Assembly: GCA_021404785.1 (NCBI GenBank)
Contig: QWHH01000005.1
Location: 186,001-250,000, forward strand
Source of the DNA: Lysobacterales bacterium PRO7
GTDB taxonomy: Bacteria; Pseudomonadota; Gammaproteobacteria; Xanthomonadales; Rhodanobacteraceae
Reading direction: 5' to 3'
DNA length: 64,000 nucleotides
Below the pieces are notes generated by a model, which did not search any database, was not told the origin of the DNA, and was given only the letters and a program-made list of their open reading frames with translations. Numbering within the stretch: position 1 is the stretch's first letter; every line of letters begins with the position of its first letter. Made by a program: the position numbers and the translations under genes. Of the stretch, positions 34,184-43,417 are shown one piece after another.

Positions 34184-35869
34184 ATGAACAATCAAGAACG
34201 GCCCTGGTTGGCGCACTATCCGGCGGGCGTGCCCGCGCAAATCGACATCGACCAGTTCCGTTCCATTGCCCAGGTACTGGAAACCGCATGCGATCGCTTC
34301 GCCCACCGACCGGCGTTTGCGAACATGGGACGCACGCTGACCTACGCCGATATCGACCGGCTCAGCCGCCGTTTCGCGGCCTATCTGCTCAATGACCTCA
34401 AGCTCGCGCGCGGCGACCGCGTCGCGATCATGCTGCCGAACGTCCTGCAATATCCGGTCGCGATTTTCGGCGCGCTGCGCGCCGGACTTACCGTGGTCAA
34501 CACCAATCCGCTGTACACCGCGCGCGAGTTGCGCCATCAGCTGCACGACGCCGGCGTCAGCGCAATCGTTGTGCTCGACAACTTCGCCGCCACACTGGCC
34601 GAAGTGCTGCACGATACACCGGTCCGGCACGTGATCACCACCGGCATCGGCGATCTGCTCGCCGCACCGAAATCCGCACTGGTCAATTTCGTGATCAAGC
34701 ACATCAAGAAGATGGTGCCGGCCTATCGCATCGACCACGCCGTGCGCTTCAAGACCGTGCTTGCGCGCGGCGCGCGCTCGACGCCGCCGAAAATCGACCT
34801 CGGCCACGCTGACATCGCCTTCCTGCAATACACCGGCGGCACCACCGGCGTGGCCAAGGGCGCCATGCTCACGCACGGCAACCTCGTCGCCAACATGCAG
34901 CAGGCCTCGGCCTGGATCGACCGCGACGTTCGCGAAGGCGAGGAAGTCATCGTCACCGCGATCCCGCTCTACCATATCTTCGCGCTGACCGCGAACTGCC
35001 TTGTTTTCATGAAATTCGGCGGATTGAACCATCTCGTCACCAACCCGCGCGACATGCCCGGCTTCGTCAAGATCCTGCGTGGCATCCGCATGACCGCGAT
35101 CACCGGCGTCAACACGCTGTTCAACGGCCTGCTCAATACGCCGGGATTCGACAAGGTGGATTTTTCCGCCTTGCACCTGACCCTCGGCGGCGGCACGGCG
35201 GTGCAACGCAGCGTCGCCGAACGCTGGAAAAAAGTCACCGGCGTCACCCTGGTCGAAGCGTACGGATTGACCGAAACATCGCCGGCCGCGTGCATGAATC
35301 CGCTGGACCTGCCCGAGTACAACGGCTCGATCGGCATGCCGATTCCATCGACTGACGTAAGCATCCGCGATGACGACAAGAACGTGTTGCCCGAAGGCCA
35401 GGTCGGCGAACTGTGCGTGCGCGGCCCGCAAGTCATGAAGGGTTACTGGCAACGTCCCGACGAAACCGCCAAGGTCCTCGATGACGACGGCTGGCTGTAC
35501 ACCGGTGACGTGGCGCGCATGGACGGCAATGGCTACTTCTACATCGTCGACCGCAAGAAAGACATGATCCTGGTGTCCGGATTCAACGTGTACCCGAACG
35601 AGATCGAAGACGTCGTCGCCCAGTGTCCCGGCGTGCTTGAAGCGGCCGCGGTCGGCATACCCGACGAGAAATCCGGCGAGGCGGTGAAGATCGTGGTGGT
35701 ACGCAAGGATCCGAACCTTACCGCGGAGACGATCCGCGCGTATGCCAGGGAAAACCTGACCGGTTACAAATTGCCGAAGGTCATCGAATTCCGCGACGCA
35801 TTGCCAAAGTCGAATGTCGGCAAGATCCTGCGCCGCGAATTGCGCGATCCGGTAAAACCGGCCGGCTAG
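34184..35869 (+). CDS. rpfB: Long-chain fatty-acid-CoA ligase FadD (RpfB)
   Basis: 561-residue AMP-forming acyl-CoA ligase. The ATP-grasping P-loop is YTGGTTGVAKGAMLTH. Later motifs are VEAYGLTETSP, GWLYTGDVARMD and the hinge DRKKDMILVSGFNVYPNEIED, and the catalytic Lys sits near LPKSNVGKILRR. It activates free fatty acids for beta-oxidation. In Xanthomonas the protein at this position (RpfB) is involved in turnover of DSF signals. That role fits its place two genes before rpfF. Its stop overlaps by three bases the stop of the convergent PilZ gene. Confidence 0.94.
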   Translation: MNNQERPWLAHYPAGVPAQIDIDQFRSIAQVLETACDRFAHRPAFANMGRTLTYADIDRLSRRFAAYLLNDLKLARGDRVAIMLPNVLQYPVAIFGALRAGLTVVNTNPLYTARELRHQLHDAGVSAIVVLDNFAATLAEVLHDTPVRHVITTGIGDLLAAPKSALVNFVIKHIKKMVPAYRIDHAVRFKTVLARGARSTPPKIDLGHADIAFLQYTGGTTGVAKGAMLTHGNLVANMQQASAWIDRDVREGEEVIVTAIPLYHIFALTANCLVFMKFGGLNHLVTNPRDMPGFVKILRGIRMTAITGVNTLFNGLLNTPGFDKVDFSALHLTLGGGTAVQRSVAERWKKVTGVTLVEAYGLTETSPAACMNPLDLPEYNGSIGMPIPSTDVSIRDDDKNVLPEGQVGELCVRGPQVMKGYWQRPDETAKVLDDDGWLYTGDVARMDGNGYFYIVDRKKDMILVSGFNVYPNEIEDVVAQCPGVLEAAAVGIPDEKSGEAVKIVVVRKDPNLTAETIRAYARENLTGYKLPKVIEFRDALPKSNVGKILRRELRDPVKPAG

Positions 35870-36213
35870 TCGTCGAACGGCTCGAGTCTATCCGCATAAC
35901 CGCCAAGCAGGTTCCATAGCGGAACTTCCTTGTCCGGCGGGATGCGCGCGTAGGCAAAACCCAGGTGATTCGTGGTGATGCGCGCCACGGTCGCTTCGAC
36001 GTGGATGTTGAGTTCCTCGCCGACGATCATGTCGAGCGCATACAAGTCGCCGGGGTTTCCCTGCCAGTTTTCCGGACGCACGAGCAAGACTCCGGTTGCC
36101 GAGATATCGGCGATTTCCGTCGACCATGCATCCGCGCCGCGAATCATCATCGCGGCGGAACGAATTCGCATTCGCGCCGGCCTTGAACCACTGCCGCTGC
36201 GTTGATATGTCAT
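35866..36213 (-). CDS. PilZ-domain protein (probable cyclic-di-GMP receptor)
   Basis: 115-residue single-domain protein. Both parts of the c-di-GMP-binding signature can be read: RxxxR as RMRIR (Arg14, Arg18) and DxSxxG as DISATG (Asp36, Ser38, Gly41). They are followed by the expected strand GVLLVRPENW and further barrel strands to NHLGFAYARI. It is a stand-alone receptor, not fused to an output domain. It lies on the minus strand between rpfB and rpfF, divergent from rpfF, about 3.4 kb from the c-di-GMP phosphodiesterase gene rpfG. I infer that it reads the second messenger controlled by DSF; its partner is unknown. Confidence 0.85.
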   Translation of the reverse strand: MTYQRSGSGSRPARMRIRSAAMMIRGADAWSTEIADISATGVLLVRPENWQGNPGDLYALDMIVGEELNIHVEATVARITTNHLGFAYARIPPDKEVPLWNLLGGYADRLEPFDD

Positions 36214-36382
36214 GCAACAACCCCCTGATCCAACGACCGGATTCTACCTTTACCCACTCGCTCAGGCGAACTGTGCTCCGGGCACGGACCCACGAAATCG
36301 CTCTGCCGAAAATTCGCCGTCCAGCCGGATAAACGTCCGGACAAACACGCCACACCATGATACTACCCGTCGCCAAACGCAG

Positions 36383-36391
36383 TGCTACACT
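36383..36391 (+). promoter_or_regulatory. Probable extended -10 promoter of rpfF
   Basis: TGCTACACT, an extended -10 of the same form as the one before rne, lies 90 bases before the rpfF start in the 268-bp gap between PilZ and rpfF. No good -35 was found. I see no CRP/Clp-type TGTGA-N6-TCACA site in the gap and no other gene. Confidence 0.4.
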
Positions 36392-36481
36392 CGCTACGCT
36401 CGATCGTGCACAGGGGCATGGGCAACCGGCCACGCATGCAGACGGTCCACTGCGTGGCAAACCTGTCCACAAGGGGTATTT

Positions 36482-37411
36482 ATGCCTGCCTTCGAAGCGA
36501 TCCACAACGACTCGCGCTACAGCACGCTGAACGTCTGGGAAGACGCATCAAATGGCGCCTATTGGTGCCAGATGCATGTGCGGCGTTATCCGCACGACAG
36601 CGCCTACCGGCCATGTTTCTCGACGCTCTTGCTCAAGGAGCTTCGTGATTTTCAGTTGCGCACGGCCGAGGCGCTGCGCCGACCCTTGCGCAATGCCGCC
36701 AACCCGCACGTGATCCAGCATGTCGTGCTCGCGTCCGCAGCGGACGTTTTCAATCTGGGCGGCGACCTGGAACTGTTTTGCCGCCTGATTCGCGCGAACG
36801 ATCGCAACCGGCTGATGGCGTACGCGCGCCAATGCGTGGAAGTCGCCTATGGCTTTTACCGGCATTTGAACGAAGACGCCCACACCATTGCACTGGTGCA
36901 AGGCGACGCGCTCGGCGGAGGGTTCGAATCGGCGCTGTGCTGCCAGACCATCGTCGCCGAAAGCGGCGTTGGCATGGGCTTCCCCGAAGTGCTGTTCGAC
37001 CTGTTCCCCGGCATGGGCGCATATTCGTTCCTGCGCAAGCGCATCTCGCCCACGCAGGCCGAACATATGATGCTCGATGGCAACATCTATTCGAGCGACG
37101 AGCTGCACAAGCTGGGAATCGTCGATATCCTGGTTCCGCGTGGTGAGGGCGTAGCTGCGGTGCACGACCTGATCACCCGCAACCGGCGTATCGGCCATGC
37201 GCGTCTGGCGATGGATCGCGTGCAAACGGCCTGTCATCCGGTCAGTTTCGAAGAGTTGATGACGGTGACCGAAATCTGGGTCGATACGGCGTTGCAGTTG
37301 GGCGACAAATCGCTGCGCACGATGGAACGCCTGGTCCGCGCGCAATTGCGCCGCCCGCAAAAATCGAATCTCGACGTCGAAGCGCCGATCCCGATGGCTA
37401 ACGCAGGATAA
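36482..37411 (+). CDS. rpfF: DSF synthase RpfF (crotonase fold)
   Basis: 309-residue enoyl-CoA-hydratase-fold enzyme that makes the diffusible signal factor (cis-2-unsaturated fatty acid) from acyl carrier protein-bound 3-hydroxy precursors by combined dehydratase and thioesterase action. The start has AAGGGG five bases upstream. The two catalytic glutamates are present: Glu149 in GGGFESALCCQ and Glu169 in GFPEVLFDLFPGMGA, eight positions later than in Xanthomonas RpfF. The N-terminus and the C-terminal helical part that contacts the RpfC receiver are also family-like. It converges on rpfC with three bases between the stops. Confidence 0.95.
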   Translation: MPAFEAIHNDSRYSTLNVWEDASNGAYWCQMHVRRYPHDSAYRPCFSTLLLKELRDFQLRTAEALRRPLRNAANPHVIQHVVLASAADVFNLGGDLELFCRLIRANDRNRLMAYARQCVEVAYGFYRHLNEDAHTIALVQGDALGGGFESALCCQTIVAESGVGMGFPEVLFDLFPGMGAYSFLRKRISPTQAEHMMLDGNIYSSDELHKLGIVDILVPRGEGVAAVHDLITRNRRIGHARLAMDRVQTACHPVSFEELMTVTEIWVDTALQLGDKSLRTMERLVRAQLRRPQKSNLDVEAPIPMANAG

Positions 37412-37414
37412 TCG

Positions 37415-39565
37415 TCAGTTGCTCGATTCTTCGCTGTCCTTGCCGGCAGCGAGGTCGTGCAATGCCTGCTGCAGGGCGGTGCGGGTGGCATCGAGTTGCT
37501 CGCGCAAGGTTTTTGCGCGGCTGCGCCATTCGCGCGTCAATTGCCAGTTCGGCAGCCTCATCGCATCCGACGCGGATGCTGCCAGTTTCGCGGCGCCAAC
37601 GTTCGCGGCCACGCCCTTGAGCGCATGGCAGGCATCGCGGTACCGGTCCCAGTCACCGCCCGCGCCGTGCACGTCGAGGTCGCAAATGCACTTGGCCGCG
37701 TCGCGCATGCATTCACTTGCGAACAACTGCATGAAATCGTTGTCGAGCTTCACGTCACCCAGTTCCTCAAGAGTGGCGCGCGCAATCAATTCCTCTTGCC
37801 GTTGAATCGAGCCGGAATACGGCTCGGAAAGCGTCTGCGCGTTGCCGCCGGCGGCGTCGGCGAGGGCGTCGAGCAGCGAATGCGCCGCCACCGGCTTGGT
37901 CAGGAATGCGCTGGCGCCAGCCGCCTGACTGGAGCGGATCGCGTCGATGGTCGCGTCGGCGCTGAGCACGATGAATGCGGTGCGCGGTCTGCCGGCTTCC
38001 ATGACGCGTGCCTGCTTGATGACGTCGAGTCCGCTGATCGAGGGCATGTGCAGGTCGATGATGACGGCATCGAATGCTGCATTTTCCATCGCCACCAGCA
38101 CTTCTTCGCCGTTGTGGGCAAGTTGCGTGCTGTGTCCGGCCTTTTCCAGCAATCGCTGCAGGACCAACAGGTTCGCGGGTTGATCATCACCCAGCAACAG
38201 GCGCATCGGGCGCACACGCGCACGATGGCGGACGAAGGGATCGTCGAATGCGATGACGTTCGGCGACGTCGCGAGCGCGGGTCTTGCGGGCTCTGCGGCT
38301 GGTTGCAGCGCGAATGGCAGATCCAGCCAGAAATGCGAGCCGACACCCTCCTCGCTTTCGAATCCGATGCGCCCGCCCAGAAGCTCGGTGAGCGACTTGG
38401 CGATGGTGGTGCCCAGACCCGTACCCCCGAACCGGCGTGACTGGCTGGAATCGCCCTGTTCGAACGGACGGAAAATCCGCTGCTGGGTCTCGGCCGGAAT
38501 CCCGATGCCAGTATCGCGGATTGAAAAGCGCAGGCATGTCCCGGCGCCTGCGGCAGGCTGCGTCGAGACTTCCATCCACACGCGCCCGTGCTCGGTGAAC
38601 TTGACCGCGTTGCCCAACAGATTCACCAGGATCTGGCGCAAATGTTGCGAGTCGCCGATCAGCTCGTCGGGCACTGTGTCGGCGATCGCATAATCAAGGC
38701 CGATGAATTTCGCATTCGCGACCGGTTGCAGAATCACGCGGATCCCATGCACAAGCTGGCGTAGACTGAATGGCGCGTCCACGCGATGCAACTTGCCGGC
38801 CTCGATCGCGGATATATCCAGCACATCTTCGATCAGGCCGAGCAGCGTCCGCGAGGAAGTCTGAATGACTTCGGCGCATTCGCGTTGCTCGGACGAGAGC
38901 TTCGTCGTCACCAGCAACTCGGACATGCCAACGATACCGTTGAGCGGAGTACGGAATTCGTGGCTCATGTTGGCCAGGAAACGGCTCTTGGCGGCATTCG
39001 CGCGACGCGCCTCGTTGCTGGCGCGAGTCAGTTCGCGCAGCAGGGTCGACAGGTAGGCCGGTATCGCAATGATGCCGGCGAGCAATCCCAGGCCCAGCGG
39101 TCGATTCAATGCCCAGTAGGCGCTGTTGGCGATAACCAGGGTGAAGGCGGCAAATGCCAGCGTGGTCGCCGCTGCCAGAAATTGCGGACCGTAACGCAGG
39201 CCATTGCCGACCGTGACCCAGAGAAACACGATGTACAGCGGCGCCAGCGCACGGTCATAGAGCAGCATCATCGCCGCCAGGGTCGCGTAATCGGCAAACA
39301 TCCCGATGATGCGCCGCGTATTGCTCGGCGCCGGGTGGATCGCGATGGCCAGCACCAGGCCCAATCCCAGTATCGTTTCGAGCAGAAGCGCGTAACATGC
39401 CCAAAGCAGTCCGCTTTCGCGCGCGCTCACGGAAGTCACGGCGAATTCGCCGAACAGGTACGCAAGGATGAGCATGGCAATGACCATGCGCACCAGCGCC
39501 TGTTCGTGTTCGCTATCCTGCCGCTGGCGAAAACGGGATTGCAGCTTGTGCCACAGCGCGCGCAT
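37415..39565 (-). CDS. rpfC: DSF sensor hybrid histidine kinase RpfC
   Basis: 716-residue membrane sensor. A short cytoplasmic start is followed by about five membrane helices (25-175). The HisKA domain has the phospho-acceptor His202 in [12 protein letters not shown]. The ATPase domain shows [20 protein letters not shown] and [12 protein letters not shown] receiver domain follows with Asp504 in [11 protein letters not shown], then an HPt domain with His647 in [12 protein letters not shown]. The order matches Xanthomonas RpfC, which autophosphorylates on binding DSF, relays to RpfG, and at low signal binds RpfF to hold synthesis down. It is cotranscribed after rpfG, 13 bases apart. No rpfH gene intervenes. 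Confidence 0.96.
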   Translation of the reverse strand: MRALWHKLQSRFRQRQDSEHEQALVRMVIAMLILAYLFGEFAVTSVSARESGLLWACYALLLETILGLGLVLAIAIHPAPSNTRRIIGMFADYATLAAMMLLYDRALAPLYIVFLWVTVGNGLRYGPQFLAAATTLAFAAFTLVIANSAYWALNRPLGLGLLAGIIAIPAYLSTLLRELTRASNEARRANAAKSRFLANMSHEFRTPLNGIVGMSELLVTTKLSSEQRECAEVIQTSSRTLLGLIEDVLDISAIEAGKLHRVDAPFSLRQLVHGIRVILQPVANAKFIGLDYAIADTVPDELIGDSQHLRQILVNLLGNAVKFTEHGRVWMEVSTQPAAGAGTCLRFSIRDTGIGIPAETQQRIFRPFEQGDSSQSRRFGGTGLGTTIAKSLTELLGGRIGFESEEGVGSHFWLDLPFALQPAAEPARPALATSPNVIAFDDPFVRHRARVRPMRLLLGDDQPANLLVLQRLLEKAGHSTQLAHNGEEVLVAMENAAFDAVIIDLHMPSISGLDVIKQARVMEAGRPRTAFIVLSADATIDAIRSSQAAGASAFLTKPVAAHSLLDALADAAGGNAQTLSEPYSGSIQRQEELIARATLEELGDVKLDNDFMQLFASECMRDAAKCICDLDVHGAGGDWDRYRDACHALKGVAANVGAAKLAASASDAMRLPNWQLTREWRSRAKTLREQLDATRTALQQALHDLAAGKDSEESSN

Positions 39566-39578
39566 GACCGGGGGCGCG

Positions 39579-40634
39579 TCAGGGTTCCAGTTGCGGTGGC
39601 GGCGTCAGCCTGATCTGCTCGATCATGCGCACCTGGTGCATGTCGCGAAACAACGCCTCGACGCAGGCCGGGTCGAACAACGAGCCGCTGAATTGCTGCA
39701 CATATGCCACCGCCTGCTCATGCGGCCATGCCGGTTTGTAGGGGCGTTCGGAAATCAGCGCATCGAACACGTCAGCGACAGCGACGATGCGTGCGGCAAG
39801 GGGAATTTCTGCGCCGCTCAAGCCATCGGGGTAACCGCTGCCATCCCAGCGCTCGTGATGGCGCAACGCCACCGTGGCCCCAAGTTGCACGAATCGACTC
39901 TGGCTGTCGCGCAAGATCTCGTAGCCGATCTGCGGATGCTTCCGCATCACCGCCATTTCTTCGTCGCTCAAGTGGCCGCGCTTGAGCAGGATCGTATCCG
40001 GCACGCCGATCTTGCCGATGTCGTGCAACGGCGCCGCCAGTTCGAGCATGCGCACTTCGTGATCCGACAGGTACATGCCCTCGGCGATGAGTCCGGCAAA
40101 ACGAGCCATGCGCACCAGATGCGCGCCGGTACCGAAATCGCGGAACTCGATGGCACGCGCGAGCCGGTACAGCATCTCGCGTTCGCGCTCTTCCACTTCA
40201 CGCAAGCCTTCCAGGACCTGGCGCTCGAGCGAATGCGCGCGTTCCTTCACCGTTTCGCCTTGCCGGCGCAGTGCAAGCAGGTTGTGACAGCGCAAGCGCA
40301 ATTCGTGCATCCGCACCGGCTTGACCAGAAAGTCGATGACGCCTGCTTCCAGCGCCGCCTTCCTAATCGGCTCATCCCCGACCACGCTGACCAGCACGAT
40401 CGGCACGTCGCGCTTGACCAGCGGGCGCCGGAACTGCCGCGCAAACTCGAGGCCGTCCATGCCAGGCATGCGGTAGTCGAGCAGGAGCAGATCGATCTTG
40501 TTGCGTTCGGACCAACCCAAGGCCTCGATCGGGTCCTCGAAGTCGGTCACGACGATGTCCGGCGTGATCTTTTCGACCACGCGCCGCAACATGGTGCGGG
40601 CCGATTGCTGATCGTCGACGATGAGTACGTTCAC
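39579..40634 (-). CDS. rpfG: RpfG response regulator with HD-GYP c-di-GMP phosphodiesterase
   Basis: 351 residues. The receiver domain (1-120) has [10 protein letters not shown], acceptor Asp53 in [12 protein letters not shown], and Lys105 in DFLVKPV. After a linker helix the HD-GYP domain carries HDIGKIG (His204, Asp205), the paired histidines in LRHHERWDG, and GSGYPDGL, so the GYP signature is complete and the enzyme should cleave cyclic-di-GMP to GMP. The start codon is GTG, with GGAG about ten bases before. It is the first gene of rpfGC and the output of DSF sensing. Confidence 0.96.
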   Translation of the reverse strand: MNVLIVDDQQSARTMLRRVVEKITPDIVVTDFEDPIEALGWSERNKIDLLLLDYRMPGMDGLEFARQFRRPLVKRDVPIVLVSVVGDEPIRKAALEAGVIDFLVKPVRMHELRLRCHNLLALRRQGETVKERAHSLERQVLEGLREVEEREREMLYRLARAIEFRDFGTGAHLVRMARFAGLIAEGMYLSDHEVRMLELAAPLHDIGKIGVPDTILLKRGHLSDEEMAVMRKHPQIGYEILRDSQSRFVQLGATVALRHHERWDGSGYPDGLSGAEIPLAARIVAVADVFDALISERPYKPAWPHEQAVAYVQQFSGSLFDPACVEALFRDMHQVRMIEQIRLTPPPQLEP

Positions 40635-40705
40635 GTCAGGACGTCTCCGCTAGTTTCCAAAGCCTATCACAATTGTCTGGCAAATAGCGGAAACATAGGT
40701 TGTTT

Positions 40706-42223
40706 TCAGCCTTCTGGACGCATGTAGGGAAACAGCAACACATCACGGATCGACGGCACATCTGCGAGCAGCATCACCAGCCGGTCGATGCCGACACCAA
40801 GGCCTCCGGTCGGCGGCAGGCCGACTTCCAGCGCGCGGATGTAGTCGGCATCGAAATGCATTGCCTCGTCGTCGCCCGAGTCCTTGGCTTCGACCTGGGC
40901 GCGGAAGCGCGCGGCCTGGTCTTCCGGATCGTTGAGCTCGGAAAACCCGTTCGCGATTTCCTTGCCGCCGATGAACAGTTCGAAGCGGTCGGTGACTTCC
41001 GGGTCGGCGTCGTTCGCGCGCGCCAGCGGCGAAACCTCGGTCGGATGCGCGGTAATGAAAGTCGGCTGGATCAGGGTGTGTTCGACCGTGTGCTCGAAGA
41101 TCGCGAACACCAGCTTGCCCCAGCCCTGCCCCGGCTTGACCGGAATCTTCAGGCGCGCGCAGTGGGCGCGCAGTGCTGCGATATCTCGTATATCTTCACG
41201 GCGGATTTCCGGATTGTGTTCCAGTACCGCTTCATCCATGCGCCAGCGCCGGAATGGTGCGCCGACGTCGATGTCGCGACCTTCCCATGTCAGCACCGTC
41301 TTGCCGAGCGTGGCCTTGGCGGTTTCGCGGATCATGCCTTCGGTGAGGTCCATCACCTCGATGTAGGTGGCATAGGCCTGGTACGACTCGAGCATGGTGA
41401 ACTCGGGGTTGTGCCGCGTCGAGACGCCCTCGTTGCGGAAATTGCGGTTGATCTCGTATACGCGCTCGAAACCGCCGACCACGAGGCGCTTCAGGTACAA
41501 CTCCGGAGCCACGCGCAAGTACAAATCGATGTCCAGCGCGTTGTGATGGGTCTTGAACGGCCGCGCCGTGGCGCCGCCCGGAATGACGTGCATCATCGGC
41601 GTTTCCACTTCCATGAAGCGCCGTGGCGCGGCTTCCATCCACTGCCGGATGAATCCGATTGCGCGCGAGCGCAGCTCGAACGCGCGCCGCGCCTCGGGCG
41701 TTACGATCAGATCGACATAGCGTTGGCGATAGCGCTGTTCGACGTCGGCCAGCCCATGCCACTTGTCCGGCAGCGGCCGCAGCGACTTGGTCAACAGGCG
41801 CAGCGATTCGACCTTCACCGACAGCTCGCCGGTCTTGGTGCGCATCAATGGGCCTTCCGCGCCGACGATGTCGCCGACATCCCAGCCCTTGAATGCCTCG
41901 TAGGCGTCGCCGATCGCATTGGCCTGGACGAACAACTGGATGCGCCCAGTCATGTCCTGGATCTGCACGAAGCTGACCTTGCCCTGCCCGCGCTTGAGCA
42001 ACATGCGGCCGGCGACCTTCACGCGGCGCGCGGCGGCTTCGATGGCCGCCGCATCCTTGCCGTCGAACTCGTGCTGCAAATCGCCCGCGAACGCATCCGG
42101 ATGGAAATCATTTGGAAATGCGATGCCATGTGCGCGCAGTGCGCGCAGTTTTTCACGGCGCTCGGCAACGAGCCTATTGGCATCAGGCTTGTTTTCTTCT
42201 TGCGGCAGGTTTTCGTCTGTCAT
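40706..42223 (-). CDS. lysS: Lysyl-tRNA synthetase (class II)
   Basis: 505-residue enzyme charging tRNA-Lys. The N-terminal OB-fold (about 60-155; [20 protein letters not shown]) binds the anticodon. The class II core has motif 2 ([20 protein letters not shown]) and motif 3 near [12 protein letters not shown]. The start at 42223 ([18 protein letters not shown]) matches the family; the longer frame adds unrelated residues. prfB is 13 bases upstream, as in E. coli and Xanthomonas. About 70 bases separate its end from rpfG. Confidence 0.97.
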   Translation of the reverse strand: MTDENLPQEENKPDANRLVAERREKLRALRAHGIAFPNDFHPDAFAGDLQHEFDGKDAAAIEAAARRVKVAGRMLLKRGQGKVSFVQIQDMTGRIQLFVQANAIGDAYEAFKGWDVGDIVGAEGPLMRTKTGELSVKVESLRLLTKSLRPLPDKWHGLADVEQRYRQRYVDLIVTPEARRAFELRSRAIGFIRQWMEAAPRRFMEVETPMMHVIPGGATARPFKTHHNALDIDLYLRVAPELYLKRLVVGGFERVYEINRNFRNEGVSTRHNPEFTMLESYQAYATYIEVMDLTEGMIRETAKATLGKTVLTWEGRDIDVGAPFRRWRMDEAVLEHNPEIRREDIRDIAALRAHCARLKIPVKPGQGWGKLVFAIFEHTVEHTLIQPTFITAHPTEVSPLARANDADPEVTDRFELFIGGKEIANGFSELNDPEDQAARFRAQVEAKDSGDDEAMHFDADYIRALEVGLPPTGGLGVGIDRLVMLLADVPSIRDVLLFPYMRPEG

Positions 42224-42236
42224 CTCATCTTTTCCG

Positions 42237-43362
42237 TTATGCGTCGATGCGCTTGGCGCCCGCTTCAAGCCCCGCTTTCAGGCTGGCCTCGATGAATCCG
42301 TCCAGATCGCCATCGAGCACTTTCTGCGTATCCGTGCGCTCGATGCCGGTGCGCAGGTCCTTGATCCGCGATTGATCGAGTACGTAGTTGCGGATCTGGC
42401 TGCCCCAGCCGATGTCGGACTTCGTCGCTTCGAGCTTGTCCTTTTCGGCGTTGCGCTTCTGCACTTCCATTTCGTACAACTTGGCTTTCAACATCTTCAT
42501 CGCGCGATCGCGGTTCGCGTGCTGGCTGCGCTCGGTCTGGCAGGCCACGACGATGCCACTCGGCACATGGGTGATGCGCACGGCGGATTCGGTCTTGTTG
42601 ACGTGCTGGCCACCGGCACCAGAGGATCGATACACATCGGTTTTCAGATCCGCCGGGTTGATCGAAATGTCGATGTCATCGTCGACTTCCGGCGACACGA
42701 AGATCGACGAAAACGACGTATGGCGGCGGTTGTCCGAATCGAACGGCGATTTGCGCACCAGGCGATGCACGCCGATCTCGGTCTTGAGCCAGCCATAGGC
42801 GTAATCGCCTTCGACGCGGAACGTGGCACTCTTGATGCCGGCCACTTCGCCCGCCGAGACTTCCAGCAACTCGGTTTTCCAACCACGCGCCTCGGCCCAG
42901 CGCAGATACATGCGCAGCAAAATTTCGGCCCAATCCTGCGCCTCGGTGCCGCCGGCGCCGGCCTGCACATCGACGAATGCGTTGTGCGAATCCATCTTGC
43001 CGGAGAACATGCGCTGGAACTCCAGCGCCTCGACTTTCGACGCCAGCGAATCGACGTCGTCGGACACGGCTTGCGCCGTCCCTTCGTCGTTCTCGGCGGC
43101 CGCGAGTTGCAGCAACTCTTCGGCGCCGTTCAGTCCGTCGGTGAGGTCGCGGATGCCGTTGACAATCTTGTCGAGCTGGGCGCGCTCGCGGCCCAACTGC
43201 TGTGCGCGCTCGGGGTTGTCCCAGATGTTGGGATTTTCCAGTTCGCGACTTACTTCTTCCAGGCGCTCGCGCTTGGCGTCGTAGTCAAAGATACCCCCGT
43301 AACGACGCGAGTCGGCCGGAGAGGTCGGCGATACGGTGGGCAATCGGATTGGTCTCGATCAT
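42237..43362 (-). CDS. prfB: Peptide chain release factor RF2, expressed by programmed +1 frameshift
   Basis: About 374 residues after frameshifting; recognises UGA and UAA stops. The zero frame starts at ATG 43362 ([16 protein letters not shown]), runs 25 codons to GGG TAT CTT, and meets UGA at 43287-43285. A +1 slip continues as [12 protein letters not shown] to 42237. Functional motifs are the SPF stop-recognition tripeptide ([12 protein letters not shown]) and GGQ in [11 protein letters not shown], which enters the peptidyl-transferase centre. The signal is the same as in E. coli, so RF2 controls its own level. lysS follows. Confidence 0.97.
43284..43301 (-). promoter_or_regulatory. Programmed +1 frameshift site of prfB
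   Basis: On the minus strand the sequence reads CGGGGGTATCTTTGAC. A Shine-Dalgarno-like GGGGG lies three bases before the slippery CTT, which is followed by the in-frame UGA and then C. When RF2 is scarce the ribosome pauses at UGA and slips one base forward. This is the standard bacterial prfB arrangement. Confidence 0.95.
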
Positions 43363-43417
43363 GGCTTTTATGGCAGATGCAAAGTGCGCAATTATAACGT
43401 GCCGTGCGTGTGCAACG

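Noticed and set aside
40700-42295. 531-codon plus-strand frame opposite lysS
   Set aside because: The minus strand encodes a complete LysS with all class II motifs; the plus frame has no recognisable domain.
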